Shown: in pieces, positions 1 through 9,360 of the stretch
Position numbering within the stretch: the first letter of the stretch is position 1
Layout: each line of letters opens with the position of its first letter
Assembly: GCA_964577615.1 (NCBI GenBank)
Contig: CAZNZW010000004.1
Coordinates: 19,015 to 83,014, forward strand
Direction of reading: 5' to 3'
DNA length: 64,000 nt
Origin: QNYZ01 sp964577615
Lineage (GTDB): Bacteria; Desulfobacterota; Desulfobacteria; Desulfobacterales; QNYZ01
The notes under the pieces: model-generated
Database searches by the model: none
Told to the model about the DNA's origin: nothing
Seen by the model: the letters and a program-made list of their open reading frames with translations, nothing else
Made by a program: the position numbers and the translations under genes

Positions 1-694
1 TATCCACGGTCTGACCATCCTTGGCGGCCAGATCGACGGCAGTATCCGCTTTTTCCTTGTGATCAATCAGGCTGCCCGAACGGTAATAGGCGTCGGCCGT
101 TATCAGTATACGACTGCCCGAATCGATGATCCGGTCGGCACAGGCCCGTCCGGAAAAACCGCCGAACACCTGGGAATGGATCACGCCCAGGCGCGCACAG
201 GCCAGCATGGTGATGGCCAGTTCGGGGACCATGGGCATGTGCAGGGTCACCCGGTCGCCGGCTTTCAGGCCGCAGACATCTTTCAGTACAGCGGCAAACT
301 CATTTACCCGGACATACAGCTCCTGGTACGTGATATGCACGTATCCTTCTTCAATGGGTTCCGGGACGAAATGAATCGCCGTTTTATTTTTATATTTCGG
401 CAGATGCCGGTCCACACAATTATAGCAGGCATTGATCTTGCCCCCCACAAACCATTTCCAGCAGGGCGCATCGCTGGTATCCAGCGTCGTATGCCAGTAT
501 TCATACCAATCCAGAAGATCAGCGTATTCCTTGAAACAATTGGGAAAATTATCAAGGCCGAACCGTTTGTAAATATCAGGATCCGTTACGTTCGCCTGGG
601 CGACAAATTCGGTGGAAGGATAAACATATTCCTCTTCTCCCCAATGGACGGCTATCTGAGCTTCCGAGGTTTCTACCACTTCTTTTTCTGCCAT
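1..694 (-). CDS. acs: Acetyl-CoA synthetase, AMP-forming (N-terminal part, cut by window edge)
   Basis: Activates acetate to acetyl-CoA via acetyl-adenylate in the cytoplasm. About 231 N-terminal codons are visible and the gene runs off the left edge. The translation has the typical Acs N-terminal core: a W-K-W-F-x-G-G-K-I-N-A-C-Y-N-C-V-D-R-H stretch, then LHMPMVPELAITMLACARLG and HSQVFGGFS. The ATG at 694 is preceded by GAGGGG, which fixes the start. A strong promoter-like pair lies about 140 bases upstream. A candidate acetate symporter lies on the other strand at 1748-3776, so the two probably serve acetate assimilation. The AMP-binding and C-terminal lysine regions are outside the window and cannot be checked. 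Confidence 0.93.
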   Translation of the reverse strand, partial: MAEKEVVETSEAQIAVHWGEEEYVYPSTEFVAQANVTDPDIYKRFGLDNFPNCFKEYADLLDWYEYWHTTLDTSDAPCWKWFVGGKINACYNCVDRHLPKYKNKTAIHFVPEPIEEGYVHITYQELYVRVNEFAAVLKDVCGLKAGDRVTLHMPMVPELAITMLACARLGVIHSQVFGGFSGRACADRIIDSGSRILITADAYYRSGSLIDHKEKADTAVDLAAKDGQTVD

Positions 695-837
695 GAGCTC
701 CCCTCCTCATTTCTGTGTAGATGTTGGTGATTGTCCGATTCGGCGTATCTCGTACCGAATTTTCCAGATACTGCCCGGTGCGAAAACCGCTCTCTGCGGC
801 ATGATACAAACTTTGAATACAATTTATTATTTTATCG

Positions 838-867
838 AGTATAAATTATTTACTGCCCGCATGTCAA
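838..867 (-). promoter_or_regulatory. Sigma-70-type promoter for acs
   Basis: On the minus strand TTGACA (867-862) and TATACT (843-838) are separated by 18 bases. Both hexamers are near consensus. A transcript would start near 830, leaving a leader of about 135 bases before the acs ATG. I see no riboswitch-like structure in the leader. Confidence 0.6.
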
Positions 868-934
868 GAAAATTCTCGTTCATAACGTCTGCCCGCCCGG
901 ATATTTCCCATGCAACAAGCCGCCTTGCAAGGCC

Positions 935-1480
935 TCAGCGTTTTGCCTTTTTGATAATGGCCACATCCTCCTCATTGATGACCCCGTCATGATTTATATC
1001 GGCGGAAAAAGGCGCTTCATTAATCGGAAAAAACAGACCGGCAACCAGATTTCCCGCTTTTTCTTTGAAAAAAGGAAATTGCAGAACCGGCTTTGTATTG
1101 CCGTAGCGCATATTAATAGTGACAGAGCCTTCTCCGCTGGATTTAAAAATCGGATAGGATTTTCGGACATCATCAATACCCAGCTTTGTCTTTATGGCCC
1201 AGACCTTATAATAATAAAACAATTCTTCGGGACGCCTTTTCCGGTATCGGGCAATCAGCGCGGGCCAGGTGGCGGGAGGGTGACCATTCTCCAATATTGT
1301 TTTAAGAATATATCGGGTCTGGTTGACTGCCCGCTTGTCCGATATGCTGATCGCCATACGATTCAGTTGAATCAGAATTTCATCAAAAAAACTGGTCCGA
1401 TAGTGCCGGGAAAGCAGGAATACAGTACCGTAAACAATTGTTGACAGGAGGATTAAGGTAATCGCGATTCTTTTGGGCAT
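935..1480 (-). CDS. Membrane-anchored protein of unknown function with a C-terminal EF-hand/dockerin-like loop
   Basis: I do not recognise the family. The 181-residue protein starts with one hydrophobic segment (about residues 5-24, signal anchor). A mostly polar middle region follows, containing KRRPEELFYYYKVWAIK, and the protein ends with D-I-N-H-D-G-V-I-N-E-E-D (about residues 163-174). That ending has the D-x-N-x-D-G-x-I-x-x-x-D spacing of an EF-hand or dockerin type I calcium loop. Only one such loop is present, so a true dockerin (two repeats) is unlikely. The start at 1480 has a poor ribosome site. It lies between acs and the symporter genes, on the acs strand. Location is probably periplasmic, tethered to the inner membrane. 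Confidence 0.7.
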   Translation of the reverse strand: MPKRIAITLILLSTIVYGTVFLLSRHYRTSFFDEILIQLNRMAISISDKRAVNQTRYILKTILENGHPPATWPALIARYRKRRPEELFYYYKVWAIKTKLGIDDVRKSYPIFKSSGEGSVTINMRYGNTKPVLQFPFFKEKAGNLVAGLFFPINEAPFSADINHDGVINEEDVAIIKKAKR

Positions 1481-1653
1481 ATTGTTTTACAGCGCTCTGA
1501 GGGGTTCGTAAAAAACCGAAGCTGTTCAATATCGGGTCCTGAATTATTTTAAAAACCGCTGAGACCCTTCATATTAAACATATTTTTTTATCATACCGCA
1601 AGCCCCCAGAACAATCAAGCGTCTTCATATATAATAAAAGCATAAAATCTCTC

Positions 1654-1682
1654 TTGACATTAATATGTATTATTGAGATACA
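1654..1682 (+). promoter_or_regulatory. Possible promoter of the symporter operon
   Basis: TTGACA at 1654-1659 is a perfect -35 hexamer. Seventeen bases downstream is GATACA, a poor -10. The surrounding 1600-1720 is AT-rich and noncoding. Placement 65 bases before the first symporter gene fits, but the weak -10 leaves this uncertain. Confidence 0.35.
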
Positions 1683-1747
1683 GAAAGTATGATCCCGTTT
1701 AATTTAGTGAACGGTATTTATCAATCTATTACCAAGGAGGGAAAAAG

Positions 1748-2005
1748 ATGAGTGAGAATTCAAGGGAGGAGTACTGGCGACAAAACATCAGACTGGTCAT
1801 CGGATGTTTGATCGTGTGGTTTGTCGTTTCTTTCGGGTTCGGTATCATCCTGGTTCATCCGCTCAACGCCATTTCAATCGGCGGTTACAAACTCGGTTTC
1901 TGGTTCGCCCAGCAAGGTTCTATCTATGTCTTTGTGTTTCTGATTTTTTTCTATTCCAATCGGATCGGAAAACTGGATAAAAAATTCGGTGTCGAAGAAG
2001 AATAA
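1748..2005 (+). CDS. DUF4212 small subunit of sodium/solute symporter
   Basis: An 85-residue inner-membrane protein with two hydrophobic helices (about residues 17-37 and 52-70). The N-terminal R-E-E-Y-W-R-Q-N pattern is typical of DUF4212. This family is almost always encoded directly before a large SSS-family symporter and is regarded as its small subunit. Here the large subunit starts 13 bases downstream. The start is well set by AAGGAGG at 1734-1740. The partner and the nearby acs suggest acetate or another short carboxylate as substrate, by inference. Confidence 0.88.
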   Translation: MSENSREEYWRQNIRLVIGCLIVWFVVSFGFGIILVHPLNAISIGGYKLGFWFAQQGSIYVFVFLIFFYSNRIGKLDKKFGVEEE

Positions 2006-2018
2006 AAGGAGATAAATC

Positions 2019-3776
2019 ATGAGCTTGAAACTTATGACATACCTTGTTGTGGGGGCGACTTTTGCCCTTTACATTTACATTGCCATTCGCTCCAAAGCCA
2101 AAAACACCGGCGATTTTTACATTGCCAGCAAAGGTGTCCATCCGATTTTCAACGGCATGGCAACCGGTGCCGACTGGATGTCGGCCGCATCGTTTATTTC
2201 AATGGCCGGTCTGATCGCTTTTCTGGGTTACGACGCATCGGTTTATCTGATGGGCTGGACCGGTGGGTATTGTCTGCTGGCCATGCTGCTGGCCCCGTAT
2301 CTCAGAAAGTTTGGAAAATATACCGTTTCCGAATTTATCGGGGAACGGTACTATTCCAATACGGCCAGAATGGTCGCCGTGATTTGCCTGATCACTGCAT
2401 CGGTTACCTACGTTATCGGTCAGATGAAGGGCATCGGCGTCGTCTTTTCCCGGTCCCTGGATGTCTCTTTTCAGATGGGTATTTTTATCGGCATGATTAT
2501 CGTTTTTATCTATGCGGTGTTCGGCGGCATGAAGGGCGTCACCAATACCCAGGTTGCTCAATACTGCGTGCTGATATTTGCCTATACCGTACCGGCCATT
2601 TTTATCGCTTTTCAATTGACCGGCATGCCCATTCCCCAGCTGGGGCTTGGCAGTACCATGAGCACCGGCCACGGCATGTACCTTCTGGATAATCTCGATA
2701 AAATCCTTGTTGATCTGGGGTTTGCCAAATATACGGCCCAGAAGATGTCAACAACGAACATGCTCTTTCTGACCATGTCGCTGATGATCGGAACCGCCGG
2801 CCTGCCCCATGTGATCATGCGCTTTTTTACCGTTCCCAGCGTCAAGGATGCCCGCTCATCCGCCGGCTGGGCGCTTGTCTTTATCGCCCTGCTTTACACC
2901 ACGGCGCCGGCCGTGGGTGCCATGGCCCGCATGAATCTGATGCACACGATCCAGAAGGGAGAAGTGGGCAGTGTCGATGGAAACATCGAATATGCAAAAG
3001 TACCAGCCTGGTTCAAAAGCTGGGAAAAAACAGGCCTGCTGAAATTCGAGGATAAAAATGGAGACGGCCGGATTCAGTACTATAGTGAAAAAGGGCTGAA
3101 AAATGCCGCGTCGTACGGCTGGAAAGGCAACGAAATGGTAAAGGTTGACAGGGATATCATGGTTCTTGCCAATCCTGAAATCGCCGGACTGCCCAACTGG
3201 GTCATCGCGCTGGTCACCGCCGGCGGGATTGCGGCGGCATTGTCCACGGCAGCGGGGCTTCTGCTGGCCATCGCCACCGCGATTTCTCATGACGTCCTCA
3301 AGGGCTGGCTGATGCCGGACATCGATGACAAAAAGGAATTGTTATATTCCCGCATAGCCATCGGCGCCGCCATTCTCGTTGCCGGCTATCTGGGTCTGAA
3401 CCCACCGGGTTTTGCCGCGCAGGTTGTGGCGCTGGCCTTTGGTCTGGCGGCATCTTCCATCTTCCCGGCCATCATGATGGGAATCTTTTCAAAGCGCGTA
3501 AACAACAAGGGCGCCGTGGCCGGCATGCTCTGCGGTCTGGGCAGCACCCTGGTTTACATCTTTATTTATAAGGGCTGGTTCTTCTTTAAATCAACGGCCA
3601 TGCTCCCCGATAACGTGGGGCACTGGCTGTTCGGTATCAATCCCCAGGCCTTCGGTTTTGTCGGCGCGCTGATCAACTTTCTGGTGGCATATCTGGTGTC
3701 CCGCAGCACCGAACCGCCTCCCGAGAGAATTCAGAAACTGGTTGAGGACATTCGCGTGCCCATTGCCAGCAAATAA
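2019..3776 (+). CDS. Sodium:solute symporter family protein, large subunit (ActP-like)
   Basis: A 585-residue SSS-family transporter with about 12-13 membrane helices, importing a carboxylate (acetate likely) with Na+. It has the SSS signatures GADWMSAASFISMAGLIAF (about residues 49-67) and GGIAAALSTAAGLLLAIATAISHDVLKGW (about residues 405-433). A soluble insert at about residues 310-395 separates two helices. It contains D-K-N-G-D-G-R-I-Q-Y-Y-S-E, an EF-hand-like loop. I recall this kind of insert from the branch that pairs with DUF4212 rather than from classical ActP. An AGGAG site precedes the ATG. An intrinsic terminator follows at 3801-3835, so 1748-3776 looks like a two-gene operon. Confidence 0.9.
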   Translation: MSLKLMTYLVVGATFALYIYIAIRSKAKNTGDFYIASKGVHPIFNGMATGADWMSAASFISMAGLIAFLGYDASVYLMGWTGGYCLLAMLLAPYLRKFGKYTVSEFIGERYYSNTARMVAVICLITASVTYVIGQMKGIGVVFSRSLDVSFQMGIFIGMIIVFIYAVFGGMKGVTNTQVAQYCVLIFAYTVPAIFIAFQLTGMPIPQLGLGSTMSTGHGMYLLDNLDKILVDLGFAKYTAQKMSTTNMLFLTMSLMIGTAGLPHVIMRFFTVPSVKDARSSAGWALVFIALLYTTAPAVGAMARMNLMHTIQKGEVGSVDGNIEYAKVPAWFKSWEKTGLLKFEDKNGDGRIQYYSEKGLKNAASYGWKGNEMVKVDRDIMVLANPEIAGLPNWVIALVTAGGIAAALSTAAGLLLAIATAISHDVLKGWLMPDIDDKKELLYSRIAIGAAILVAGYLGLNPPGFAAQVVALAFGLAASSIFPAIMMGIFSKRVNNKGAVAGMLCGLGSTLVYIFIYKGWFFFKSTAMLPDNVGHWLFGINPQAFGFVGALINFLVAYLVSRSTEPPPERIQKLVEDIRVPIASK

Positions 3777-3800
3777 ATAACCGTTACATCCAAAACAAGA

Positions 3801-3835
3801 AAGACGCCGCCCGGATCATGGGAGGCGTCTTTTTT
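3801..3835 (+). terminator. Intrinsic terminator after the symporter operon
   Basis: AAGACGCC (3801-3808) pairs perfectly with GGCGTCTT (3824-3831), with a 15-base loop and a run of six T at 3830-3835. It sits 24 bases after the symporter stop. It also argues against starting the next gene at 3818, inside the hairpin. Confidence 0.88.
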
Positions 3836-3991
3836 GTTATTTCCGGGTATCGATCCAGATATCGGCCCGGATTCCGGATAAATCCCCCCTCGCCTTTCCA
3901 TCATTTTTATAGTACAGTATTCATATTCGCGTTAAGACAAGCTGTCCTGCGCATGAATACGACCTGGCAAGATCCCCACCGAGGAGCGGCC

Positions 3992-6322
3992 ATGAACTCG
4001 GAAATTTTCTCATTCTTAGCTGATATGCCCCACTTTTCCCTTCTTCCCGAAGCGGAAATCAAAAAAGTGGCCGCATCGGGCACGGCCAGGCAATATGACG
4101 CCGGAACCGTTGTGGCCGTGGCCGGACAAACCCGCATTAAAGAAATCTTTGTCGTTATCAAGGGGGCGCTGTCTCTTTTTGATGAAACCGACGGGCAGCG
4201 GAAACCGGTGGGATCAATCCGGGAAGGCGAGATTTTCGGCGGCATCACCATCGAGATGAACAACGGAATTTCCCTCAAAACAGTCGTTGCCGAACAAACC
4301 TGCGCGGGCTATGCCATCCCGGCGGATATTTTTCAGGATCTATGTGTCCACCATCGAGACTTTTTTGAATACTTCATCGAACATTTCAGTCATAACATCT
4401 CCGACCCCTCCCTTTTCGCCATCATAGAAACCGGCCAGACCCGATATTTTCTCACCACGCTGGCGCCATTTTCCTTTCTTCCCGAAGAAGAGATCGACCG
4501 GGTTGTTTCGTCGCTGTCCGTTGTCAAATATGCCGAAAACACGATTCTCTTTGTACAGCAGCATTCCCGCATCGGACATCTGTATATTCTCCAAAAGGGT
4601 GCAGCCGAGCGCTATTACGAAACCCGAAAAGAAAAAACCATGCGGGGGATCCTGAGCGAAGGCGACCTGTTCGGCGGCATTTCCATTCTGCACAACGACG
4701 GTGTGGCGGTTCGCAGTTTTCGGGTCACCGAGCCCTCGATATTTTATCTCCTGCCCAAAGCCGATTTTCTCGCGCTATGTGAAAACTATCCGGTTTTTAT
4801 AGAATATTTTACCGATATTTTCGGCAAGCGGATGCTGGAAAAATCCTACGCCGCCCTTATCGCCAAAACAACACACCCGCCGGAGATGGAGAACCAGTTT
4901 TTCAACCAGCCCATCTCGTCCATCTGCACGATGGAGCCGATATTCGGAGATACCGGCATGTCGATTCAGGCGGCGGCCGGCGTCATGCAGCGGCAGCAGA
5001 TCAGCGCGCTTTTTCTGAAATCACCCGGCGGCGACTGTGCGGGGATCGTGACGGAAAGGGACCTGGCGCGGCGGGTGGTCGCGCCGGGCCACGCCATCAC
5101 GGGGCCGGTATCTGAAATCATGTCCTCCCCGGTGATTACCTTTCCCATTGATGCACCGGTTTTTGAAGCCTGCATGGCCATGATGCAGCAGAACATCCGG
5201 CACCTGGCCATCCGGGACACCCAGAATGAGGTGGTGGGCATTCTTTCCAATCGGGATATTTTAAAAAACCGCGGCCAGTCTCCGCTTTTTCTGATCCGGG
5301 AAACCGGTGACGCCGACGACATGACCAAACTCATTGAAAAACAGCACCGGCTGCCGGCAGTACTGCAGGAACTGGTCTCCAGTGGTGCCCATTCCAAAAA
5401 CCTGACCCGGTTTATTTCAACTTTTTCCGATGTTATTTTAGATAAAATCATCGGGTTTACCCTCAACGAACTGGGGCCGCCGCCCGCCCAGTTTGTTTTC
5501 ATGATCCTGGGCAGCGACGGCCGGTTCGAGCAGACCCTGAAAACCGACCAGGACAACGCCATTATTTACGAAGATGTCCCGTCGGATGCACAGGAAAGCG
5601 TCAATGCGTATTTTCTCCGCTTTGGCGAAACGGCCTGCGCTCTATTGGATCAGGCCGGATATACGTTCTGCACGGGGAACATCATGGCGCAAAATCCGGA
5701 ATGGTGTCTGTCTCTGTCACAGTGGCAGGCCAAATTTTCCAGATGGATTCATGCCGCCGGCCCGGAGGATCTGCTGCATGCCAGCATCTTTTTCGATTTT
5801 CGATGCGGATATGGCGACTGCGCTCTCATCGACCGGTTGCGGACATTTTTATTTGATTCATTGGAAAAAAGGCGGGGATTCTTTACTTACATGGCTGAAA
5901 ATGCGCTCAGGGCCCGCCCGCCCCTGGGATTCTTTCGCAATTTCGTGGTTGAACCGAAGGGCAAACACCGCAGCAAATTCGACATCAAAAAGGCCATGCT
6001 GCCCATCGTCGACCTGGCCCGGGTCTATGCCCTGAAAAACAAAGTCGAAACCACCAATACACTGGAGCGGCTGTACGACCTGAAACTTAAAAATGTGTTC
6101 ACCCTCAGTCAATTCGATGAACTTGAAAAGGCGTACAGCTTTCTGATGCAGCTGCGTCTGGTCCGACAGATTACCGCCATCCGCGATGAAGGCCAGCCGC
6201 CGGACAATTATATTAATCCCAAAAAACTGACCCAGATCGAACAGAAAATGCTCAAGGAAATTTTCAGGCGGATCGAGTCGTTTCAGTCCAAAATGGAGGT
6301 TGACTTCACCGGTACCATTTAA
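3992..6322 (+). CDS. cNMP-binding/CBS/DUF294 nucleotidyltransferase-like signalling protein
   Basis: A soluble 776-residue protein. Two cyclic-nucleotide-binding-type beta-barrels come first (about residues 10-125 and 155-270, with GEIFGGI and GDLFGGI turns). A CBS pair follows (about 305-425; GIVTERDLARRVV and GILSNRDILKNR), then a DUF294 domain with G-S-D-G-R-F-E-Q-T and D-Q-D-N-A (about 505-522), the GS...D-x-D pattern of the nucleotidyltransferase fold. A DUF294 C-terminal domain ends the protein. The reading frame is open back to 3818, but the ATG at 3992 has GAGGAG eight bases upstream, gives the normal N-terminus and clears the terminator. The family is often found beside SSS symporters, and a role in tuning carboxylate uptake is inferred. 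The transferred nucleotide and target are unknown. Confidence 0.85.
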   Translation: MNSEIFSFLADMPHFSLLPEAEIKKVAASGTARQYDAGTVVAVAGQTRIKEIFVVIKGALSLFDETDGQRKPVGSIREGEIFGGITIEMNNGISLKTVVAEQTCAGYAIPADIFQDLCVHHRDFFEYFIEHFSHNISDPSLFAIIETGQTRYFLTTLAPFSFLPEEEIDRVVSSLSVVKYAENTILFVQQHSRIGHLYILQKGAAERYYETRKEKTMRGILSEGDLFGGISILHNDGVAVRSFRVTEPSIFYLLPKADFLALCENYPVFIEYFTDIFGKRMLEKSYAALIAKTTHPPEMENQFFNQPISSICTMEPIFGDTGMSIQAAAGVMQRQQISALFLKSPGGDCAGIVTERDLARRVVAPGHAITGPVSEIMSSPVITFPIDAPVFEACMAMMQQNIRHLAIRDTQNEVVGILSNRDILKNRGQSPLFLIRETGDADDMTKLIEKQHRLPAVLQELVSSGAHSKNLTRFISTFSDVILDKIIGFTLNELGPPPAQFVFMILGSDGRFEQTLKTDQDNAIIYEDVPSDAQESVNAYFLRFGETACALLDQAGYTFCTGNIMAQNPEWCLSLSQWQAKFSRWIHAAGPEDLLHASIFFDFRCGYGDCALIDRLRTFLFDSLEKRRGFFTYMAENALRARPPLGFFRNFVVEPKGKHRSKFDIKKAMLPIVDLARVYALKNKVETTNTLERLYDLKLKNVFTLSQFDELEKAYSFLMQLRLVRQITAIRDEGQPPDNYINPKKLTQIEQKMLKEIFRRIESFQSKMEVDFTGTI

Positions 6323-6461
6323 CTAATGCACGGGCGTATAATATACTTTTACAACATATTAGATATACTTTCCTATTGTATTTGTTTAACTTATGCTTTG
6401 CCCTGTCTCACCCGCAAAAGACGACGCCGGGGATATTCGCCAATACATCTGACAGACGGAT

Positions 6462-7610
6462 TTATACCGGCTTTTTTCTCTTCCCATATCCCATCAGGCC
6501 GTCTCCCCGTAAAAACAGGGGATTGAATCCCGGGGCATGATGAATCCCCCACCGCACCAGATCGTGAAACCAGCCGGCCGGTTTGTTGAACGGACAGACC
6601 CGGATGCAATTGGCGCAGTCGGTACCATTTTTCGCCCAGAATGACAGACAGGTCTCGGCATTGATATGCCACGCCCGTACCCCTTCCCGGTTGGAAATGT
6701 TGTGGATTTTTTCAGAAGGCCCGCCATGCATGATGCTCTGGCTGGGGCATTTCCGGGCGCATTTCTTACAGATCCGGCAGAATTCCCAGACACCAAACGA
6801 AATCGGCCGGTCCGGCCGCAGGGGCAGATCGGTCAGGACTTTGGCCAGCCGAATCCGGGGGCCGAAGGCCGGGGTCACCAGCAGGCCGTTTCGGGCCATT
6901 TCCCCCAGGCCGGCATCAATGGCAATGGGAATGCTGCAGGCCGTATCGTTGCCACAGGGGATCGCCTGATACCCCAGCCCCCGGATATATTGCGCCAGCA
7001 GGCCGGCCGTGAAGGCCATTTTGGAATATCCCGTCCCGGTGGCCGCCGAAGCGGCTGCCGACGGCGACGTCCGGAGGGTTGGATAATCCATCTCCACGGC
7101 AAGGGCAATGGCGGTTCGAAATGTGTCGGGGATGACGTTTTCCGCCGGCTTTCCCCCTTCCGAGGTCAGCAGATAGGCCGGGTCATAGAGCCAGCGCCGG
7201 TCCAGGTCACAGATTCCCACCAGCGAGGCCCCGAACAGCCGGGCCGCCTGTTTCACCGGTCCGGCCATGCGCCGGGCCACATCGGCCGATATTTTCAGGC
7301 CGGCCGGTACCCGGGGAAAACTGAATTTGCCGCTCCACTGCCAGCCGTACAACCCCATGCGGCCGCCGCGCACGCCCTGGGCAAACTCCCCTTCCACCCG
7401 CCAGGACGCATTGGTCAGCGCCATGTCGGCCAGCCGATACCCGGGCCGGTCTCCGGGCATCACCGGCGCACGATAAAACCGGTCTCCCAGTTCCGCCAGG
7501 GCCGGGTCCCACCAGGGCCGCTTAAACATCTCGTTTTTCTGGTCAAAAGGCGTGATCCGGCCGACCACATACCGGCTGGCGCCCCGGTCCACATAGGAAA
7601 ACGTTTTCAT
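6462..7610 (-). CDS. Cytosolic reductive-dehalogenase-like corrinoid/Fe-S protein
   Basis: A 382-residue relative of the reductive dehalogenase (RdhA) and QueG fold. Residues 194-265 carry the RdhA-like stretch: G-Y-S-K-M (Tyr195 in the position of the catalytic Tyr), I-R-G-L-G-Y, AGLGEMARNGLLVTPAFGPR and TDLPL. Two 4Fe-4S clusters follow: C278-x2-C281-x2-C284-x3-C288-P and C321, C332-x2-C335-x3-C339-P-F-N-K. No Tat or Sec signal is present and no RdhB anchor gene is nearby, so it is not a respiratory dehalogenase of the usual exported kind. It is shorter than RdhA (usually 450-500 residues). It is divergent from the lactate operon. The substrate is unknown. Confidence 0.8.
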   Translation of the reverse strand: MKTFSYVDRGASRYVVGRITPFDQKNEMFKRPWWDPALAELGDRFYRAPVMPGDRPGYRLADMALTNASWRVEGEFAQGVRGGRMGLYGWQWSGKFSFPRVPAGLKISADVARRMAGPVKQAARLFGASLVGICDLDRRWLYDPAYLLTSEGGKPAENVIPDTFRTAIALAVEMDYPTLRTSPSAAASAATGTGYSKMAFTAGLLAQYIRGLGYQAIPCGNDTACSIPIAIDAGLGEMARNGLLVTPAFGPRIRLAKVLTDLPLRPDRPISFGVWEFCRICKKCARKCPSQSIMHGGPSEKIHNISNREGVRAWHINAETCLSFWAKNGTDCANCIRVCPFNKPAGWFHDLVRWGIHHAPGFNPLFLRGDGLMGYGKRKKPV

Positions 7611-7814
7611 CGTCCCGCTTCTGTATTATTGTAAATGACTGTGATTGTGATATGGTGCCGTTTCAGTTAACATGGCCGGTGCCGCTTGGCAATTAATCGG
7701 CAGATAATTAATGGCTGCTGAGCGCTGAAAACAGGCGTCGCGGCGGTGACTGCCGTTAATCGACGCTGTTCAATCGACAATCGCCAATAATTTTTACACC
7801 ACCCGGAGAGCCCA

Positions 7815-9206
7815 GTGACCCACCCGCCCCTTTCATCCACCGACCTCGCCGCCCTGTCGGCCATGGTTGACGCGGATCGTTTTTCCACCGGCGACTCGGT
7901 GCTGGATCTGCATGCCAGAGACCAGTCCCATCACCGCCCCCACAGGCCGGAAGCCGTCATCTGGCCAGTCAAGACATCCGAAGTGGCCGCCATTGCCGCC
8001 TATGCCAATGCGCACGGTATTGCTGTGACCGGCTGGGGATCCGGATCCAGTCTGGAAGGCAACCCGATTCCGGTCAGGCGGGGAATTGTTCTCGATTTTT
8101 CCCGCATGAACCGGATTCTTTCCATCCAGGCGGAAAACTTTCAGGCCGATGTGGAGCCCGGTGTCATCTACCAGGATCTTAATGCCCGTCTGCGGCACAC
8201 CGGCCTCTTTTTCCCGCCCGATCCCGGCGCCCGGGCCACCATCGGCGGCATGATCGCCAACAATGCCGGGGGCACCACCACCGTTCGGTACGGTTCCACC
8301 AAGGATTATGTACTGAAGCTATCCGTGGTGCTGGCCAATGGCGAACTTATCGACATGGGCTGCCGGGTTAAAAAAACATCTTCCGCCTATGATCTGATCC
8401 GCCTCTTTGTGGGATCTGAAGGAACCCTGGGCATCGTTGTGCGGGCCACGATCCGGCTGGTGGGACTGCCCGCGGAATTTTCCGCGACGATTGCCAATTT
8501 TCCATCGGTGGAAGCGGCCAGCCGGGCCGTGTCTGAACTGATCCGGGCCGGCCTGGATCCGGCCGCGCTGGAGCTTCTCGACGCCGAGTGTATTCGACTG
8601 ATCAACCGCGAAAAGCAGCTGGGCCTCAATATCTCCCCCACCCTCTTTATGGAATTTCAGGGGCCGACATTGAATCAATTATCGGAAACCATGGAGATGG
8701 CCCAGACGATCTGCGAAGAAACCGGATGCAGCGAATTCAGAACCGGGCTGGGCCGGCAGGAACGGAACCGCCTGTTTGAGGCCCGGCATGAGCTGGGAGA
8801 AATGGTCGTCCGCAACCATCCGGACGGCCGCATCCGGGTGATGGACATGGCCGTTCCCATTGCCACCTATCCGGAAATGATCGCCGATGCCCGCCAGGCC
8901 CTGACCGCGTCGGGACTGTCCGGTTATATCTTCAGCCACGCCGGCGACGGAAATATCCATATCAACGTCATCGGCCGGAAAAACAACTCCGCTCAATGGG
9001 CACAAGTGGATCAGCTGACCGACCAGCTGGTGCAAAAAGCCCTGGATCTGGACGGCACGGCCACCGGCGAGCATGGGGTCGGCATCGGCAAGCGCCCATT
9101 CATGAAAGCGGAACATGGCAGCAGCCTGGCCTGGATGCAGCGGATCAAGTCTCTTTTTGATCCCAACAACATCCTCAACCCCGGGAAAATTTTCCCTGCC
9201 CCATAA
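7815..9206 (+). CDS. dld: FAD-dependent D-lactate dehydrogenase / glycolate-oxidase-type (GlcD family)
   Basis: A 463-residue flavoprotein oxidising a 2-hydroxyacid, here very probably D-lactate, to the 2-oxoacid. The PCMH FAD domain shows G-W-G-S-G-S-S-L-E-G-N (about residues 75-85) and PDPGARATIGGMIANNAGG. The C-terminal domain shows H-A-G-D-G-N-I-H, G-E-H-G-V-G-I-G-K and N-P-G-K-I-F. The start is a GTG at 7815 behind GGAG. lutABC follow within 160 bases, as in many sulfate reducers, where this cluster supplies pyruvate and electrons. No transmembrane helix is seen, so electrons probably pass through the LutAB Fe-S proteins. Confidence 0.88.
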   Translation: MTHPPLSSTDLAALSAMVDADRFSTGDSVLDLHARDQSHHRPHRPEAVIWPVKTSEVAAIAAYANAHGIAVTGWGSGSSLEGNPIPVRRGIVLDFSRMNRILSIQAENFQADVEPGVIYQDLNARLRHTGLFFPPDPGARATIGGMIANNAGGTTTVRYGSTKDYVLKLSVVLANGELIDMGCRVKKTSSAYDLIRLFVGSEGTLGIVVRATIRLVGLPAEFSATIANFPSVEAASRAVSELIRAGLDPAALELLDAECIRLINREKQLGLNISPTLFMEFQGPTLNQLSETMEMAQTICEETGCSEFRTGLGRQERNRLFEARHELGEMVVRNHPDGRIRVMDMAVPIATYPEMIADARQALTASGLSGYIFSHAGDGNIHINVIGRKNNSAQWAQVDQLTDQLVQKALDLDGTATGEHGVGIGKRPFMKAEHGSSLAWMQRIKSLFDPNNILNPGKIFPAP

Positions 9207-9360
9207 AACCCGAAAAACACGAAAACAACAGACTTATGTTAAAAAAACAGTGCAACGCCACACCGCAGACCGCCAGAAATCAATTTTCAACCGTTAACCT
9301 GATGCCGTCGTCACCGGATGGCGGTGATGTCGGTTTTTTTTCCGAAACGGACAATCAGCC

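Noticed and set aside
3818..3991. Extended N-terminus for the cNMP/CBS/DUF294 protein
   Set aside because: The extension begins inside an intrinsic terminator and encodes an Arg/Pro-rich tract unlike the family. The ATG at 3992 has a good ribosome site.
6462..7610. Respiratory reductive dehalogenase
   Set aside because: No Tat signal and no rdhB-like anchor gene nearby; only the fold and cofactor motifs are supported.
6666..7634. 322-codon open frame on the plus strand
   Set aside because: Antisense to the reductive-dehalogenase-like gene; composition is Gly/Pro/Arg/His-rich with no domain sense, a by-product of high GC.
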